From Streptomyces sp. NBC_01460 (GTDB lineage: Bacteria > Actinomycetota > Actinomycetes > Streptomycetales > Streptomycetaceae): 64,000 nt of DNA. How positions within the stretch are numbered: position 1 is the stretch's first letter; each line of letters begins with the position of its first letter. The notes beneath the pieces were generated by a model. It made no database searches. It was given only the letters and a program-made list of their open reading frames with translations, and was not told the DNA's origin. Location: NCBI RefSeq assembly GCF_036227405.1, contig NZ_CP109473.1, forward strand, positions 3,968,001 through 4,032,000. The letters are read 5' to 3'. The translations under genes were made by a program, and so were the position numbers. This document shows, one piece after another, positions 42,780 through 51,369 of the stretch.

Positions 42780-45380
42780 CTACAGGGTCTTGGCCGCCGC
42801 CGCGGTCCCCACGATCAGCCCGTCACCGGCCCGGTCCACCCGGACCGTGTCGCCGTCCCTGACCTCACCCGCGAGGATCTCCTTCGCGAGCCGGTCGCCG
42901 ATCGCCGTCTGGATGAGCCGGCGCAGCGGCCGGGCGCCGTAGGCCGGGTCGTTGCCCTCCTCGGCGAGCCAGGCCAGGGCCTCCGGCGTGACGTCGAGCC
43001 GGATCCTGCGGTCGGCCAGCCGGTCGGCCAGCCGGCCCACCTGGAGCCCCGCGATGTGGGCGAGCTCGTCGCCGGACAGCGCCGAGAAGACGACCAGGTC
43101 GTCGAGCCGGTTGAGGAACTCCGGCTTGAACGAGGCCCGCACGACCTCCAGGACCCGCTCCTTCTTCACCTCGGGCTCGGTGAGCGGATCGACCAGGTAC
43201 TGGCTGCCCAGGTTCGACGTGAGGATCAGGATGGTGTTGCGGAAGTCCACCGTCCTGCCCTGCCCGTCGGTGAGCCTGCCGTCGTCGAGCACCTGGAGCA
43301 GGATGTCGAAGACCTCGGGGTGGGCCTTCTCGACCTCGTCCAGCAGCACGACGCTGTACGGACGCCGGCGGACCGCCTCGGTGAGCTGGCCGCCCTCCTC
43401 GTAGCCGACGTAGCCGGGCGGGGCACCGACGAGCCGGGCGACGCTGTGCTTCTCGCTGTACTCGCTCATGTCGATGCGGATCATGGCCCGCTCGTCGTCG
43501 AACAGGAAGTCCGCGAGGGCCTTCGCCAGCTCCGTCTTGCCGACCCCGGTCGGACCGAGGAAGAGGAACGAGCCGGTGGGCCGGTCGGGGTCGGCGATGC
43601 CGGCCCGGGTACGGCGCACGGCGTCCGACACGGCCCGGACGGCCTCGGCCTGGCCGATCAGCCGCCTGCCCAGTTCGGACTCCATCCGCAGCAGCTTCTG
43701 GGTCTCGCCCTCCAGGAGCCGTCCGGCCGGGATGCCGGTCCAGGCACCGACGACGTCGGCGATGTCGTCCGGGCCCACCTCCTCCTTGACCATGGTGTCC
43801 TGGGCGGCCTCCTGCTCCGCCTCGTCCGCCTCGGCCAGCTCGCGCTCCAGGCCGGGGATCTCCCCGTACAGCAGCTTGGACGCGGTGTCGAAGTCGCCGT
43901 CGCGCTGGGCGCGCTCGGCCTGGCCGCGCAGCTCGTCGAGGCGCTCCTTGAGCTCACCGACGCGGTTCAGGCCCTCCTTCTCCTTCTCCCAGCGGGCGGT
44001 GAGACCGCGCAGCTCCTCCTCCTTGTCGGCGAGGTCCCGGCGGATCTTGTCCAGGCGCTGCTTGGAGCCCTCGTCGCTCTCGTTCTTGAGGGCCAGCTCC
44101 TCCATGTGCAGGCGGTCGACGGACCGCTGGAGCTCGTCGATCTCCAGCGGCGAGGAGTCGATCTCCATGCGGAGCCGCGAGGCCGCCTCGTCGACGAGGT
44201 CGATGGCCTTGTCGGGGAGGAAGCGGGAGGTGATGTAGCGGTCGGACAGGGTCGCGGCGGCCACCAGCGAGGAGTCCGCGATCTGGACCTTGTGGTGGGC
44301 CTCGTAGCGGCCCTTGAGGCCCCGCAGGATGGCGATGGTGTCCTCGACGGACGGCTCGGCGACCAGGACCTGCTGGAAGCGGCGCTCCAGGGCGGGGTCC
44401 TTCTCGATCCGCTCGCGGTACTCGTCCAGCGTGGTGGCACCGACCATGCGGAGCTCACCGCGGGCGAGCATCGGCTTGAGCATGTTGCCCGCGTCCATCG
44501 CGGAGTCGCCGCCCGCGCCCGCGCCGACGACGGTGTGCAGCTCGTCGATGAAGGTGATGACCTGGCCGTCGCTCTCCTTGATCTCGGAGAGGACGGTCTT
44601 GAGGCGTTCCTCGAACTCGCCGCGGTACTTGGCGCCCGCGACCATCGCGCCGAGGTCCAGGGAGACGAGCCGCTTGTTGCGCAGGGACTCCGGGACGTCG
44701 CCCTTGACGATGCGCTGGGCGAGCCCCTCGACGACGGCCGTCTTGCCGACGCCGGGCTCACCGATGAGCACGGGGTTGTTCTTCGTGCGGCGCGACAGCA
44801 CCTGCACGACGCGGCGGATCTCCTGGTCGCGGCCGATGACCGGGTCCAGCTTGCCCTCGCGCGCGGCGGCCGTGAAGTCGGTGCCGAACTTCTCCAGCGC
44901 CTTGTACTGGCCCTCGGGGTCGGGAGTGGTCACCCGGCGTCCTCCCCTGCTCTTCTCGAATGCGTCCAGCAGCTTCTTCGCACGTGCTCCCTGCCCGTCG
45001 AGGATCTCACCGGCGCGGCCGCCCTTCGCCGCGAGGGCGATCAGCAGGTGCTCGGTGGAGAGGTAGTCGTCGCCGAGCTCCTTGGCCCGCTGGTCGGCGT
45101 CGGCGATGACGGCGAGCAGCTCGCGGCTCGGCTGCGGCGGGGCGACGGTCGATCCGGTGACGCTGGGCAGCGAGCCGAGGAGCCGTTCCGTCTCCTCGCG
45201 CACGGCCACCTGGTCGGCGTCGACGGCGGCCAGCAGGTCGGTGATGTTCGCGTTGTCCTCGCCCGCGAGCAGCGCAAGCAGCAGATGCCCGGGGGTCAGA
45301 TCGGGATGACCGTCCTTGACGGCCCTGCTGGTGGCCGCGTTGAGGGCGTCCCGGCTCTTGTTGGTCAGCTCGGCGTCCAC
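42780..45380 (-). CDS. clpB: ATP-dependent disaggregase ClpB
   Basis: 866-residue hexameric AAA+ chaperone that threads aggregated proteins together with DnaK. GTG 45380 ([18 protein letters not shown]) is preferred, with GAGGAGGA upstream; the ATG at 45413 lies before that ribosome site. Order: Clp N domain (about 1-145), AAA-1 with Walker [14 protein letters not shown] (about 206), middle coiled-coil (about 400-525, [34 protein letters not shown]), AAA-2 with [14 protein letters not shown] (about 606) and [33 protein letters not shown]-terminal domain. A HAIR box upstream puts it in the HspR regulon. Confidence 0.97.
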   Translation of the reverse strand: MDAELTNKSRDALNAATSRAVKDGHPDLTPGHLLLALLAGEDNANITDLLAAVDADQVAVREETERLLGSLPSVTGSTVAPPQPSRELLAVIADADQRAKELGDDYLSTEHLLIALAAKGGRAGEILDGQGARAKKLLDAFEKSRGGRRVTTPDPEGQYKALEKFGTDFTAAAREGKLDPVIGRDQEIRRVVQVLSRRTKNNPVLIGEPGVGKTAVVEGLAQRIVKGDVPESLRNKRLVSLDLGAMVAGAKYRGEFEERLKTVLSEIKESDGQVITFIDELHTVVGAGAGGDSAMDAGNMLKPMLARGELRMVGATTLDEYRERIEKDPALERRFQQVLVAEPSVEDTIAILRGLKGRYEAHHKVQIADSSLVAAATLSDRYITSRFLPDKAIDLVDEAASRLRMEIDSSPLEIDELQRSVDRLHMEELALKNESDEGSKQRLDKIRRDLADKEEELRGLTARWEKEKEGLNRVGELKERLDELRGQAERAQRDGDFDTASKLLYGEIPGLERELAEADEAEQEAAQDTMVKEEVGPDDIADVVGAWTGIPAGRLLEGETQKLLRMESELGRRLIGQAEAVRAVSDAVRRTRAGIADPDRPTGSFLFLGPTGVGKTELAKALADFLFDDERAMIRIDMSEYSEKHSVARLVGAPPGYVGYEEGGQLTEAVRRRPYSVVLLDEVEKAHPEVFDILLQVLDDGRLTDGQGRTVDFRNTILILTSNLGSQYLVDPLTEPEVKKERVLEVVRASFKPEFLNRLDDLVVFSALSGDELAHIAGLQVGRLADRLADRRIRLDVTPEALAWLAEEGNDPAYGARPLRRLIQTAIGDRLAKEILAGEVRDGDTVRVDRAGDGLIVGTAAAAKTL

Positions 45381-45442
45381 GGGCTCTGTCTCCTCCTCGT
45401 GCTGGTACTTCACGGAACCATGACTCGCACAACGGGTACAAA

Positions 45443-45463
45443 GTTGAGTCTATTCCACTCAAG
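45443..45463 (-). promoter_or_regulatory. HAIR box (HspR operator) of clpB
   Basis: gTTGAGT-N7-ACTCAAG, one mismatch from the HAIR consensus CTTGAGT-N7-ACTCAAG bound by HspR. It lies 63-83 bases upstream of the clpB GTG and 55-75 upstream of the divergent PPOX gene. Repression of clpB by HspR is established in S. coelicolor. Confidence 0.92.
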
Positions 45464-45517
45464 GCTGATAGGAGTACTCCCGGGGCCGCCGGTTCCCTCC
45501 TTCTCTAGGCTGACCCC

Positions 45518-45919
45518 ATGCCTGACGTACGCAACCTCGGCGCCGAGTACCTCGACTTCTGGCGGGAACGCCACGTGTGCACCTTGACCACGCTCCGCCC
45601 GGACGGCACACCCCATGTCGTGCCCGTGGGGGTGACGTACGACCCGGAGACACGGCTCGCCCGCGTCATCACCGGCGGGAACACGAGGAAGGCGGCCCAC
45701 GTCCTGGCGGCGGGCCCCGAGGGCGCGCGGGTCGCGGTCTGCCAGATGCAGGGGCGCCGCTGGGCCACTCTGGAGGGCCGGGCGGTCGTGCGCACGGAGC
45801 CCGGGGAGATCGAGGACGCGGTACGCCGCTACGCGGAGCGCTACGAGCGCACCCCGCGGCACAATCCCGAGCGGATCGTCATCGAGATCGCCGTCGACAG
45901 GGCTCTCGGAAACGCCTGA
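45518..45919 (+). CDS. PPOX-class (F420/FMN split-barrel) oxidoreductase
   Basis: 133-residue flavin-type split-barrel protein: YLDFWRERHVCTLTTLRPDGTPHVVPVGVTYDPETRLARVITGGNTRKAAHVLA, then GARVAVCQMQGRRWATLEGRAVVRTEP and ERIVIEIAVDRA. This is the actinobacterial F420-dependent PPOX pattern (TIGR03618-like). ATG 45518. It shares its upstream region with clpB, including the HAIR box, so HspR might also affect it. Confidence 0.88.
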   Translation: MPDVRNLGAEYLDFWRERHVCTLTTLRPDGTPHVVPVGVTYDPETRLARVITGGNTRKAAHVLAAGPEGARVAVCQMQGRRWATLEGRAVVRTEPGEIEDAVRRYAERYERTPRHNPERIVIEIAVDRALGNA

Positions 45920-45948
45920 GGAATTCGGAGGAATTCCGGGCAGCACAA

Positions 45949-45981
45949 CGGCGCCATCGTGTTCAGGTCACGATGGCGCCG
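45949..45981 (+). terminator. Terminator after the PPOX gene
   Basis: Perfect 13-bp stem (45949-45961 with 45969-45981), seven-base loop, 30 bases after the PPOX stop codon. Confidence 0.85.
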
Positions 45982-45993
45982 CTGTGTGGGGGA

Positions 45994-46037
45994 AGTGCCG
46001 GAACGATTTGGAACGACGGGGGAATCGTTCAGGCACT
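45994..46037 (-). terminator. Terminator of the GEISW-peptide operon
   Basis: Stem AGTGCC-g-GAACGATT (45994-46008) with AATCGTTC-a-GGCACT (46023-46037): 14 pairs and one internal mismatch, 14-base loop. It overlaps the last codons of the 106-aa gene on the minus strand. Confidence 0.7.
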
Positions 46038-46349
46038 GCGGGGGGTGGCGGAAATGGCTTCTTGTTCGAACAGCTCGTGGTCGCGCTGATCGAGATTCAC
46101 GAAGATCATGCCGTATCTCACGGCACAACGAACCGGTTGCGGCGCGCCGCGGGGCCGGCGAAGACAGCGATAGGCGCGGATGTCGTCATCCGTTTCCATC
46201 ACGACGACGATCGGCTCTCCGAACAGGGTGACCATCAACGAATCGCCCTGGCGGGTAAGTGCCGTGAGCAGATCGATGAAATGCCACCCTGAGCGATACG
46301 CCGTGGCCATCTCCCGCCGGAAGGTGCGGTCGTCCGGTGGGGTGGTCAT
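46029..46349 (-). CDS. 106-aa protein coupled to the GEISW-repeat peptide
   Basis: 106 residues; its ATG (46349) overlaps the stop of the repeat-peptide gene (ATGA), so the two are translated together. Sequence: basic N-terminus with FRREMATAYRSGWHFIDLLTALTRQGDSLMVTLFGEPIVVVMETDDDIRAYRCLRRPRG, then VRCAVRYGMIFVNLDQRDHELFEQEA. The L-GEP-VV and VRYGMIFVNL strands faintly recall Rieske-type folds, but the C-x-H and C-x2-H ligands are absent, so I do not assign that. No TM or signal. Could be a partner, processing helper or immunity-like factor for the peptide; this is only inference from coupling. Confidence 0.75.
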   Translation of the reverse strand: MTTPPDDRTFRREMATAYRSGWHFIDLLTALTRQGDSLMVTLFGEPIVVVMETDDDIRAYRCLRRPRGAPQPVRCAVRYGMIFVNLDQRDHELFEQEAISATPRSA

Positions 46350-46580
46350 GCGGCCGCTGCGCCGGCCGGCGCACTCCAGCTGATCTCACCGGGAGCGGCG
46401 GCGGGCATGCCCCAGCTGATCTCACCGGGAGCAGGCGCGGCCTGTACGGACCAGCTGATCTCACCGGGAGCAGCCGCGGGCGTCCCCCAGCTGATCTCGC
46501 CAGGCGCCGACGCCGCCTGGACGGACCAGCTGATCTCGCCAGGCGTCGCCGCCTGCTCGGACCAACTGATCTCGCCGGTT
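46346..46580 (-). repeat. Coding tandem repeat of the GEISW unit
   Basis: Six units of 36 or 39 bases, each with a CAGCTGATCTC-type core on the plus strand (ccagctgatctcaccggg or ccagctgatctcgccagg variants). Unit lengths are multiples of three and the frame is preserved, so this is a protein-level repeat, not a CRISPR array. Confidence 0.85.
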
Positions 46581-46663
46581 CCGGCCGCCCCGCCCGCCAC
46601 GCCGAGGCCCAGGGCCGCGACGAAAGCGGCGGCAAGCACCGAGCGAAGCATTCGCTTATACAT
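46346..46663 (-). CDS. Secreted GEISW tandem-repeat peptide
   Basis: 105 residues from ATG 46663. Basic start MYKRMLRSVLAAAFVAALGLG is a signal peptide or anchor (about 1-28). The rest is six copies of GEISW at residues 30, 42, 55, 67, 80 and 92, spaced 12/13 alternately, with Ala/Pro/Gln spacers (SVQAA, PAAAP). Copies 2-3 and 4-5 form near-identical 25-residue double units (GEISWSVQAA.. then GEISWG.PAAAP). No Cys. The ORF is open 15 codons upstream but MYKRML is the natural start. Followed in coupled fashion by the 106-aa gene and divergent from a LuxR/TrmB-like regulator. I know no described family with this motif. Confidence 0.8.
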   Translation of the reverse strand: MYKRMLRSVLAAAFVAALGLGVAGGAAGTGEISWSEQAATPGEISWSVQAASAPGEISWGTPAAAPGEISWSVQAAPAPGEISWGMPAAAPGEISWSAPAGAAAA

Positions 46664-46752
46664 AGTCGGCTTCGTCCTCACTTGTGGATTCTTCTCCCCC
46701 GCCTCCACGACGATGTCTCACCCGAGCCCCCCAACGCCACTGGGACGATGCA

Positions 46753-46787
46753 TCATGTTCCTGCATGTTCAGGAACCTGGGGGGTGG
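46753..46787 (+). promoter_or_regulatory. Shared upstream element of regulator 1, with inverted repeat
   Basis: TCATGTT (46753-46759), TGCA, CAGGAA (46770-46775) and GGGGTGG (46781-46787) recur in the same order and near-identical spacing before the paralogous regulator at 47.9 kb. Embedded is a perfect GTTCCTG-N6-CAGGAAC inverted repeat (46757-46776). It may be an operator for these regulators, and it lies between the divergent peptide operon and regulator 1. Confidence 0.7.
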
Positions 46788-46791
46788 AGAT

Positions 46792-47775
46792 ATGACCACA
46801 AGTGACACAACACAGACACATCCTCACGGGGTCACCGAACTATGCGAAGAGGGAAAGCGTCTTTACGCCAGCGCGTTGCGCTCGGGGCGGATCTCCCGCT
46901 CGGAGGTGAGTCCCGCACCCTGCCTGATGGACTTCGCACTCCTGCACCCGGACCCGGACGATACGACATGGCTCCGGCCCGTTCCGCCGTCCGCCGCCCT
47001 CGCCCAGCGCCTGCACCCCTTGGAACGCGAGATCAAGGAGCGCCGGCGGCGCTCCGTCGAACTGGCGGAGTCCTTCGAGATGTTCATGGACATCAGCGCC
47101 CAGGACCCCCCGACGACCCACGCCATCACGGTGCTCGAGGGCGGCAACAGGATCAACGCGGCGCTGGACCTCGCCACGGCCGAGTGCCACACGGAGGTGC
47201 TCACCGTCCAGCCCGGCGGGGACCGGGGCGAGGACCGGCTCAGCGAGGGCCTGGAGCGGGCCCTCTCGGTGGTCAACCGGGGCGTCAGCATGCGCACGCT
47301 CTACCAGCACACCGTCCGCCACAGTCAGGGCACGCTGGCCTACGCCGCCCGCCTCGCCCAGGACAAGGTGGAGATACGCACGCTGGAGGAACTCATCGAG
47401 CGTCTCCTCGTCTTCGACCGGACGGTCGCCTTCATACCCGCCCAGAACGACGACCAGGTCGCCCTGGAACTCCGCCACCCCGGCCTCGTCAACTACCTGG
47501 TGAAGGTTTTCGAACAGCTGTGGAGCCGAGCGTCCCCGCTGCTCGGGGAAGCCCGCTACGACCCGCCGACCAAGGGGATCAGCGGTGTCCAGCGTTCCAT
47601 AGCGCAGCTCCTCGTCGAAGGGCATGTGGACGATTCCATAGCCCGCCGGCTCGGCATGAACGTACGCACCTGCAGGGCCCACGTGGCGAAGCTGTCCGCC
47701 ACCCTGGGCAGCACGAGCCGCGCCCAGCTCGGGTACCTGATCGCGCGGTCAGGAATTCTGGACCAGGAATCCTGA
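46792..47775 (+). CDS. LuxR/TrmB-like transcriptional regulator (paralogue 1)
   Basis: 327 residues from ATG 46792 (MTTSDTTQTHPHGVTELCEEGKRLYASALRSG) behind GTGGAG. Central region (about 115-260) has a PLD-like/TrmB-effector pattern: HTEVLTVQPGGDR, RGVSMRTLYQHTVRHSQGTLAYAARLAQDKVEIRTLEELIERLLVFDRTVAFIPAQ, VNYLVKVFEQLWSRASPL. C-terminal LuxR helix-turn-helix: QRSIAQLLVEGHVDDSIARRLGMNVRTCRAHVAKLSATLGSTSRAQLGYL. Cytoplasmic regulator, ligand unknown. It diverges from the GEISW-peptide operon across ~128 bases, and is followed by a paralogue. Confidence 0.88.
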   Translation: MTTSDTTQTHPHGVTELCEEGKRLYASALRSGRISRSEVSPAPCLMDFALLHPDPDDTTWLRPVPPSAALAQRLHPLEREIKERRRRSVELAESFEMFMDISAQDPPTTHAITVLEGGNRINAALDLATAECHTEVLTVQPGGDRGEDRLSEGLERALSVVNRGVSMRTLYQHTVRHSQGTLAYAARLAQDKVEIRTLEELIERLLVFDRTVAFIPAQNDDQVALELRHPGLVNYLVKVFEQLWSRASPLLGEARYDPPTKGISGVQRSIAQLLVEGHVDDSIARRLGMNVRTCRAHVAKLSATLGSTSRAQLGYLIARSGILDQES

Positions 47776-47922
47776 CCGTGCGCCCACCCGGAACATCCCC
47801 ACCCCGGACCGAGGGCGCGACCGCGCACCGGGGGAGAGCACGGTGGCGCACGGATGTGCCGGGAGAGTCCCCTGCACTCCCGGCAGCTCCACACTCCCCC
47901 CTGAGCCGCGCGTGCACCACGG

Positions 47923-47955
47923 TCATGTTGTTGCAGTGCAGGAAGTGAGGGGTGG
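47923..47955 (+). promoter_or_regulatory. Shared upstream element of regulator 2
   Basis: TCATGTT (47923-47929), TGCA (47932-47935), CAGGAA (47939-47944) and GGGGTGG (47949-47955) repeat the element seen at 46753-46787, with spacing equal or one base shorter. By alignment the start of regulator 2 would be ATC at 47960, exactly where regulator 1 has ATG. Confidence 0.65.
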
Positions 47956-48964
47956 TCACATCACGACCGACGAGGCAAACCCGGCCCATTCGCACGGACC
48001 GGCGGAGCTCTGTGCCACCGGCCTGCGCCTGTACGAGGAGGCGTTGGCCGCGGGGCGCATCCTCCGCGCCGGGCTCACGGACGCTCCCTGCCTGATCGAC
48101 ATGGGACTCGTCCGGTCCCAGCCGGGCGACGCCGCGTGGATGCGCCCCGTGCCACCGTCCGCCGCCCTGGCCCACCTGCTCCAGCCGATCACCCGCGAAC
48201 TGGACGAACGCGTCCAGCTGGCCGCCGCGCTCAGTCGCTCGCTGACCCCCCTGGCATCGGTCGCGAGCGCCGATCCCGACCTGGCGATCACGCTCCTGGA
48301 AGGGAACCCGGCGATCGAGGCGGCCCTGCGGGAGGCCAGCGCCGCCGTCAGCGAACAGGTCCTCACGGCCCAGCCCGGCAGCGACCGGCCCCGGAAGGGG
48401 ATCCAGGGGGGAATCGACAACGCCAGGACGGCCATCGGGCGCGGAGCCCGGCTCCGGCACATCTACCAGCACCCGGCGCGCTACAGCACCACCGTCCGGG
48501 ACTACCTCGCCCAGATCTCCCCCGAGGACCTGCGGGTGCGGACCACGGAGCTGACCGTGGAACGGCTGATCATCTTCGACCGCAGCGTCGCCTTCATCCC
48601 CGCGGCGCCCGACCGCCGGACCGCCCTCCGCATCCGGCACCCCTCGCTCGTCGACTACCTGATCCAGGTCTACGAGGTCCTCTGGGCCGGGGCCACGCCC
48701 TTCGCCCAGCAACTGCCGTCCTCCGCCCCGGGCGTCCAGGTCACAGCCGTCCAGCAGAGCGTCGCCCGCCTGCTCGCCGAGGGACACGTCGACGACGTCG
48801 TGGCGCGCAAGCTGGGCATCAGCGTCCGCACCTGCCGCTCCCACATCGCCCGGCTCATGCAGGCTCTCGGGGCCACGAGCCGCACCCATCTCGGGGTCCT
48901 CATCGTGCACGCCGGCATCGTGGAGGCCCCCGGCACACGCGAAGGGCCCGCCACCGAGTCCTGA
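47945..48964 (+). CDS. LuxR/TrmB-like transcriptional regulator (paralogue 2)
   Basis: About 334-339 residues; clear paralogue of the preceding gene along its whole length (HSHGPAELCATGLRLYEEALAAGRI; RPVPPSAALAHLLQPITREL; GARLRHIYQHPARYSTTVRDYLAQISPEDLRVRTTELTVERLIIFDRSVAFIPA; HTH QQSVARLLAEGHVDDVVARKLGISVRTCRSHIARLMQALGATSRTHLGVL). Start is unsettled: GTG 47945 has no proper ribosome site; alignment to paralogue 1 points to ATC 47960. Ends before a strong terminator. Confidence 0.85.
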   Translation: MRGGHITTDEANPAHSHGPAELCATGLRLYEEALAAGRILRAGLTDAPCLIDMGLVRSQPGDAAWMRPVPPSAALAHLLQPITRELDERVQLAAALSRSLTPLASVASADPDLAITLLEGNPAIEAALREASAAVSEQVLTAQPGSDRPRKGIQGGIDNARTAIGRGARLRHIYQHPARYSTTVRDYLAQISPEDLRVRTTELTVERLIIFDRSVAFIPAAPDRRTALRIRHPSLVDYLIQVYEVLWAGATPFAQQLPSSAPGVQVTAVQQSVARLLAEGHVDDVVARKLGISVRTCRSHIARLMQALGATSRTHLGVLIVHAGIVEAPGTREGPATES

Positions 48965-48981
48965 GACTCCGGGCGGGCCCT
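48943..48981. terminator. Bidirectional terminator between regulator 2 and hspR
   Basis: Outer stem AGGGCCCGCC (48943-48952) with GGCGGGCCCT (48972-48981) and inner stem GAGTC-ctga-GACTC (48956-48969), between convergent genes. Confidence 0.85.
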
Positions 48982-48992
48982 GTCCGGCCTGC

Positions 48993-49439
48993 TCAGTCCT
49001 TCGGCCTCTTCGGCCGCCAGACCACCAGGGCGCCGGTCTGCTGCACGTCCTGGTACGGCACCAGGTCGCGCCGGTAGGAGGCGTGCACCTGGGCCTCACG
49101 CTGCTGCATGGCCACGGCCGCGCCGTCCACCGCCGCCGAGAGCTCGGCGACGCGCTGCTGGAGCGCGGCGACCTGGTTCTCCAGCTCGATGATGCGCTTG
49201 ATGCCGGCGAGGTTGATGCCCTCGTCCTGCGACAGCTGCTGCACGGTGCGCAGCAGCTCGATGTCACGGGCCGAGTAGCGCCGGCCACGCCCGGCCGTAC
49301 GGTCCGGCGAGACCAGGCCGAGACGGTCGTACTGGCGCAGTGTCTGCGGGTGCAGGCCCGAGAGCTGGGCCGCGATCGAGATCACGTAGACCGGCGATTC
49401 GTCGGTCAGCTGGTACGGATTGCGTCGACGGCCGTCCAT
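48993..49439 (-). CDS. hspR: Heat-shock repressor HspR (MerR family)
   Basis: 148-residue MerR-type repressor that binds HAIR boxes with DnaK as co-repressor. N-terminal winged helix-turn-helix (about 17-85): VYVISIAAQLSGLHPQTLRQYDRLGLVSPDRTAGRGRRYSARDIELLRTVQQLSQDEGINLAGIKRII, then a coiled coil (LENQVAALQQRVAELSAAVD) and a hydrophobic C-terminal tail TGALVVWRPKR. Last gene of the dnaK operon, one base after dnaJ. The clpB and dnaK HAIR boxes in this window are its expected targets. Confidence 0.97.
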   Translation of the reverse strand: MDGRRRNPYQLTDESPVYVISIAAQLSGLHPQTLRQYDRLGLVSPDRTAGRGRRYSARDIELLRTVQQLSQDEGINLAGIKRIIELENQVAALQQRVAELSAAVDGAAVAMQQREAQVHASYRRDLVPYQDVQQTGALVVWRPKRPKD

Positions 49440-49440
49440 C

Positions 49441-50625
49441 TCAAGCTCCCTTCGCAGCCTGGAACAGCTCCGCCCGCGGGTCCTCCCCCGCGGTCGCCTT
49501 CCGGTAGGCCTCCAGCGCGTCCTGGGCGTCCGCGCCGAGGTCCGTGGGGACGGACACCTCCACGGTGACCAGGAGGTCGCCCCGGGTGCCGTCCTTGCGC
49601 ACGGCGCCCTTGCCCCGGGCCCGCATGGTACGTCCGTTGGGCGTGCCGGCCGGGAGTTTCAGGGTGACCGGAGGCCCTCCGAGCGTCGGGACCTTCACCT
49701 CGCCGCCGAGCGCCGCCTCCGGGAAGGTGACGGGCACCGTGACGGTGAGGTTGTCGCCCTTGCGTCCGAAGACCGGGTGGGCGTCGACGTGGACGACGAC
49801 GTACAGGTCGCCGGCCGGGCCGCCGCGCTCGCCCGGGCTGCCCTTGCCGCGCAGCCGGATCCGCTGGCCGTCCAGCACCCCCGCGGGGATCCTGACCTGC
49901 ATCGTGCGGGCCGACTTCGCGCGGCCGCTGCCCTTGCAGACCTCGCAGGGGTCCTGGGCGATGAGGCCCCGGCCCTTGCAGTCCACGCAGGGATCGGTCA
50001 GCGAGAACCCGCCGCCGGTGCCGCGCGACACCTGTCCGGTGCCGACACAGGTCGGGCAGACCCTCGGGGTGCCGTTCTTGTCGCCGGTGCCCGAACACGC
50101 CTTGCACGGGGCCTGGCTGGACATCCGCAGCGGGACCGTGGCCCCGTCGACCGCCTCGGTGAAGCTGAGCGTCACCTCGGACTCGATGTCCTGGCCGCGG
50201 CGCGGCTGGACACGTGTGCCGCCGCCGCCCCGGTTGAACAGCCCGCCGAAGACGTCGCCGATGCCGCCACCGCCGAACCCTCCGGCGCCGGCGGTCTGGC
50301 CGCCGCCCGGGGCACCCCCGAAGAGGTCGCCCAGGTCGAAGTTGAAGTTGCCGCCCGCGCCGCCGGGACCCGCCCGGAAGCCTCCGTTGCCGAAGAGGGC
50401 GCGCGCCTCGTCGTACTCCTTGCGCTTCTTCGGGTCGCCGAGGACGTCGTTCGCCTCGGAGATCTCCTTGAAGCGCTCCTCGGCCTTGGCGTCACCCTTG
50501 TTGGCGTCCGGGTGGTACTCGCGGGCGAGCTTCCGGTACGCCTTCTTGACCTCGGCGTCGGTGGCGTCCTTGGGGACGCCGAGAACCTTGTAGTAGTCCT
50601 TCTCGACGAAGTCCTTCGTGCTCAT
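49441..50625 (-). CDS. dnaJ: Co-chaperone DnaJ
   Basis: 394 residues. J domain (about 8-75) with [33 protein letters not shown] (HPD loop), Gly/Phe-rich segment (about 85-150), and four zinc CxxCxGxG repeats: [24 protein letters not shown] and CEVCKGSG, then the C-terminal substrate-binding beta domains ([37 protein letters not shown]). It stimulates DnaK ATPase. Separated from grpE by a hairpin (50653-50682). Confidence 0.97.
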   Translation of the reverse strand: MSTKDFVEKDYYKVLGVPKDATDAEVKKAYRKLAREYHPDANKGDAKAEERFKEISEANDVLGDPKKRKEYDEARALFGNGGFRAGPGGAGGNFNFDLGDLFGGAPGGGQTAGAGGFGGGGIGDVFGGLFNRGGGGTRVQPRRGQDIESEVTLSFTEAVDGATVPLRMSSQAPCKACSGTGDKNGTPRVCPTCVGTGQVSRGTGGGFSLTDPCVDCKGRGLIAQDPCEVCKGSGRAKSARTMQVRIPAGVLDGQRIRLRGKGSPGERGGPAGDLYVVVHVDAHPVFGRKGDNLTVTVPVTFPEAALGGEVKVPTLGGPPVTLKLPAGTPNGRTMRARGKGAVRKDGTRGDLLVTVEVSVPTDLGADAQDALEAYRKATAGEDPRAELFQAAKGA

Positions 50626-50652
50626 CGACGTCCCTCCTTCCGGACGATCGGC

Positions 50653-50682
50653 CGTGCGGCCGGCCCCGTGGCCGGCCGCACG
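50653..50682 (-). terminator. Intercistronic hairpin between grpE and dnaJ
   Basis: Perfect 13-bp stem CGTGCGGCCGGCC (50653-50665) with its complement (50670-50682), four-base loop, in the 93-base gap inside the dnaK operon. It may attenuate or process the transcript to set the dnaK/grpE to dnaJ/hspR ratio. Confidence 0.65.
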
Positions 50683-50718
50683 CCCCGTCGGTGTTCACCG
50701 CAGTGGTCGGACGGAATG

Positions 50719-51369
50719 TCAGACCTCTTCGGTGCCACCGCTCTCCTCGTCGTCTGCCTTCTCTTCCTTCGCCGCCGCGGGCGTGGCGCCCGGCTGCGGC
50801 TCGGCCACGGCCACCCGCGCGGGGCGGATGGTGCGCTCCCCGATGCGGTACCCAGGCTGCAGGATCGCCACGCAGGTCGTCTCGGTGACGTCCGGCGCGT
50901 ACGAGTGCATCAGGGCCTCGTGGATCGTCGGGTCGAAGGGCTCGCCCTCCTTGCCGAACTGCTGGAGGCCCAGCTTCGCGACGACCGTCTCCAGGGATTC
51001 GGCCACCGACTTGAAGCCGCCCACGAGCTCGCCGTGCTCCCGGGCCCGCCCGACGTCGTCGAGGACGGGCAGGAGCTCGGTCAGCAGACCCGCCGCCGCG
51101 ACCTCCTTGACCGTCACCCGGTCGCGCTCGACGCGGCGACGGTAGTTCTGGTACTCGGCCTGGAGCCGCTGGAGGTCGGCCGTCCGCTCACTGAGCGCGG
51201 TACGGACCTGGTCCAGCTGGGCCGTCAGGGCCGCTGTCTGCTGTACGTCCCCGGCCGGGGCCGCCGCCTCCTCCTCGGAGGGGGTGGCGGCCTTCGACTC
51301 GACGTCGTCGGAGTTGGCGCCGGAGGGGACGTCAGGCTTCTCGTCGAAGCCCGGAGTCTCCTCGGTCAC
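50719..51369 (-). CDS. grpE: Nucleotide exchange factor GrpE
   Basis: 216 residues. Acidic, disordered N-terminus ([20 protein letters not shown]), long coiled-coil ([38 protein letters not shown]), and the beta-wing domain with [32 protein letters not shown] and VLQPGYR-type motif. It releases ADP from DnaK. GTG start at 51369 overlaps the dnaK stop. Confidence 0.97.
   Translation of the reverse strand: MTEETPGFDEKPDVPSGANSDDVESKAATPSEEEAAAPAGDVQQTAALTAQLDQVRTALSERTADLQRLQAEYQNYRRRVERDRVTVKEVAAAGLLTELLPVLDDVGRAREHGELVGGFKSVAESLETVVAKLGLQQFGKEGEPFDPTIHEALMHSYAPDVTETTCVAILQPGYRIGERTIRPARVAVAEPQPGATPAAAKEEKADDEESGGTEEV

Noticed and set aside
42369..45587. 1072-codon plus-strand ORF
   Set aside because: Antisense shadow of clpB; composition Asp/Leu/Val/Gly-rich as expected from the reversed reading of a high-G+C gene, with no domain.
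46346..46580. Regular short repeats resembling a CRISPR array
   Set aside because: Units are 36 or 39 bases, in frame, encode GEISW repeats in an ORF with a signal peptide, and the intervening parts are similar to each other rather than unique spacers.
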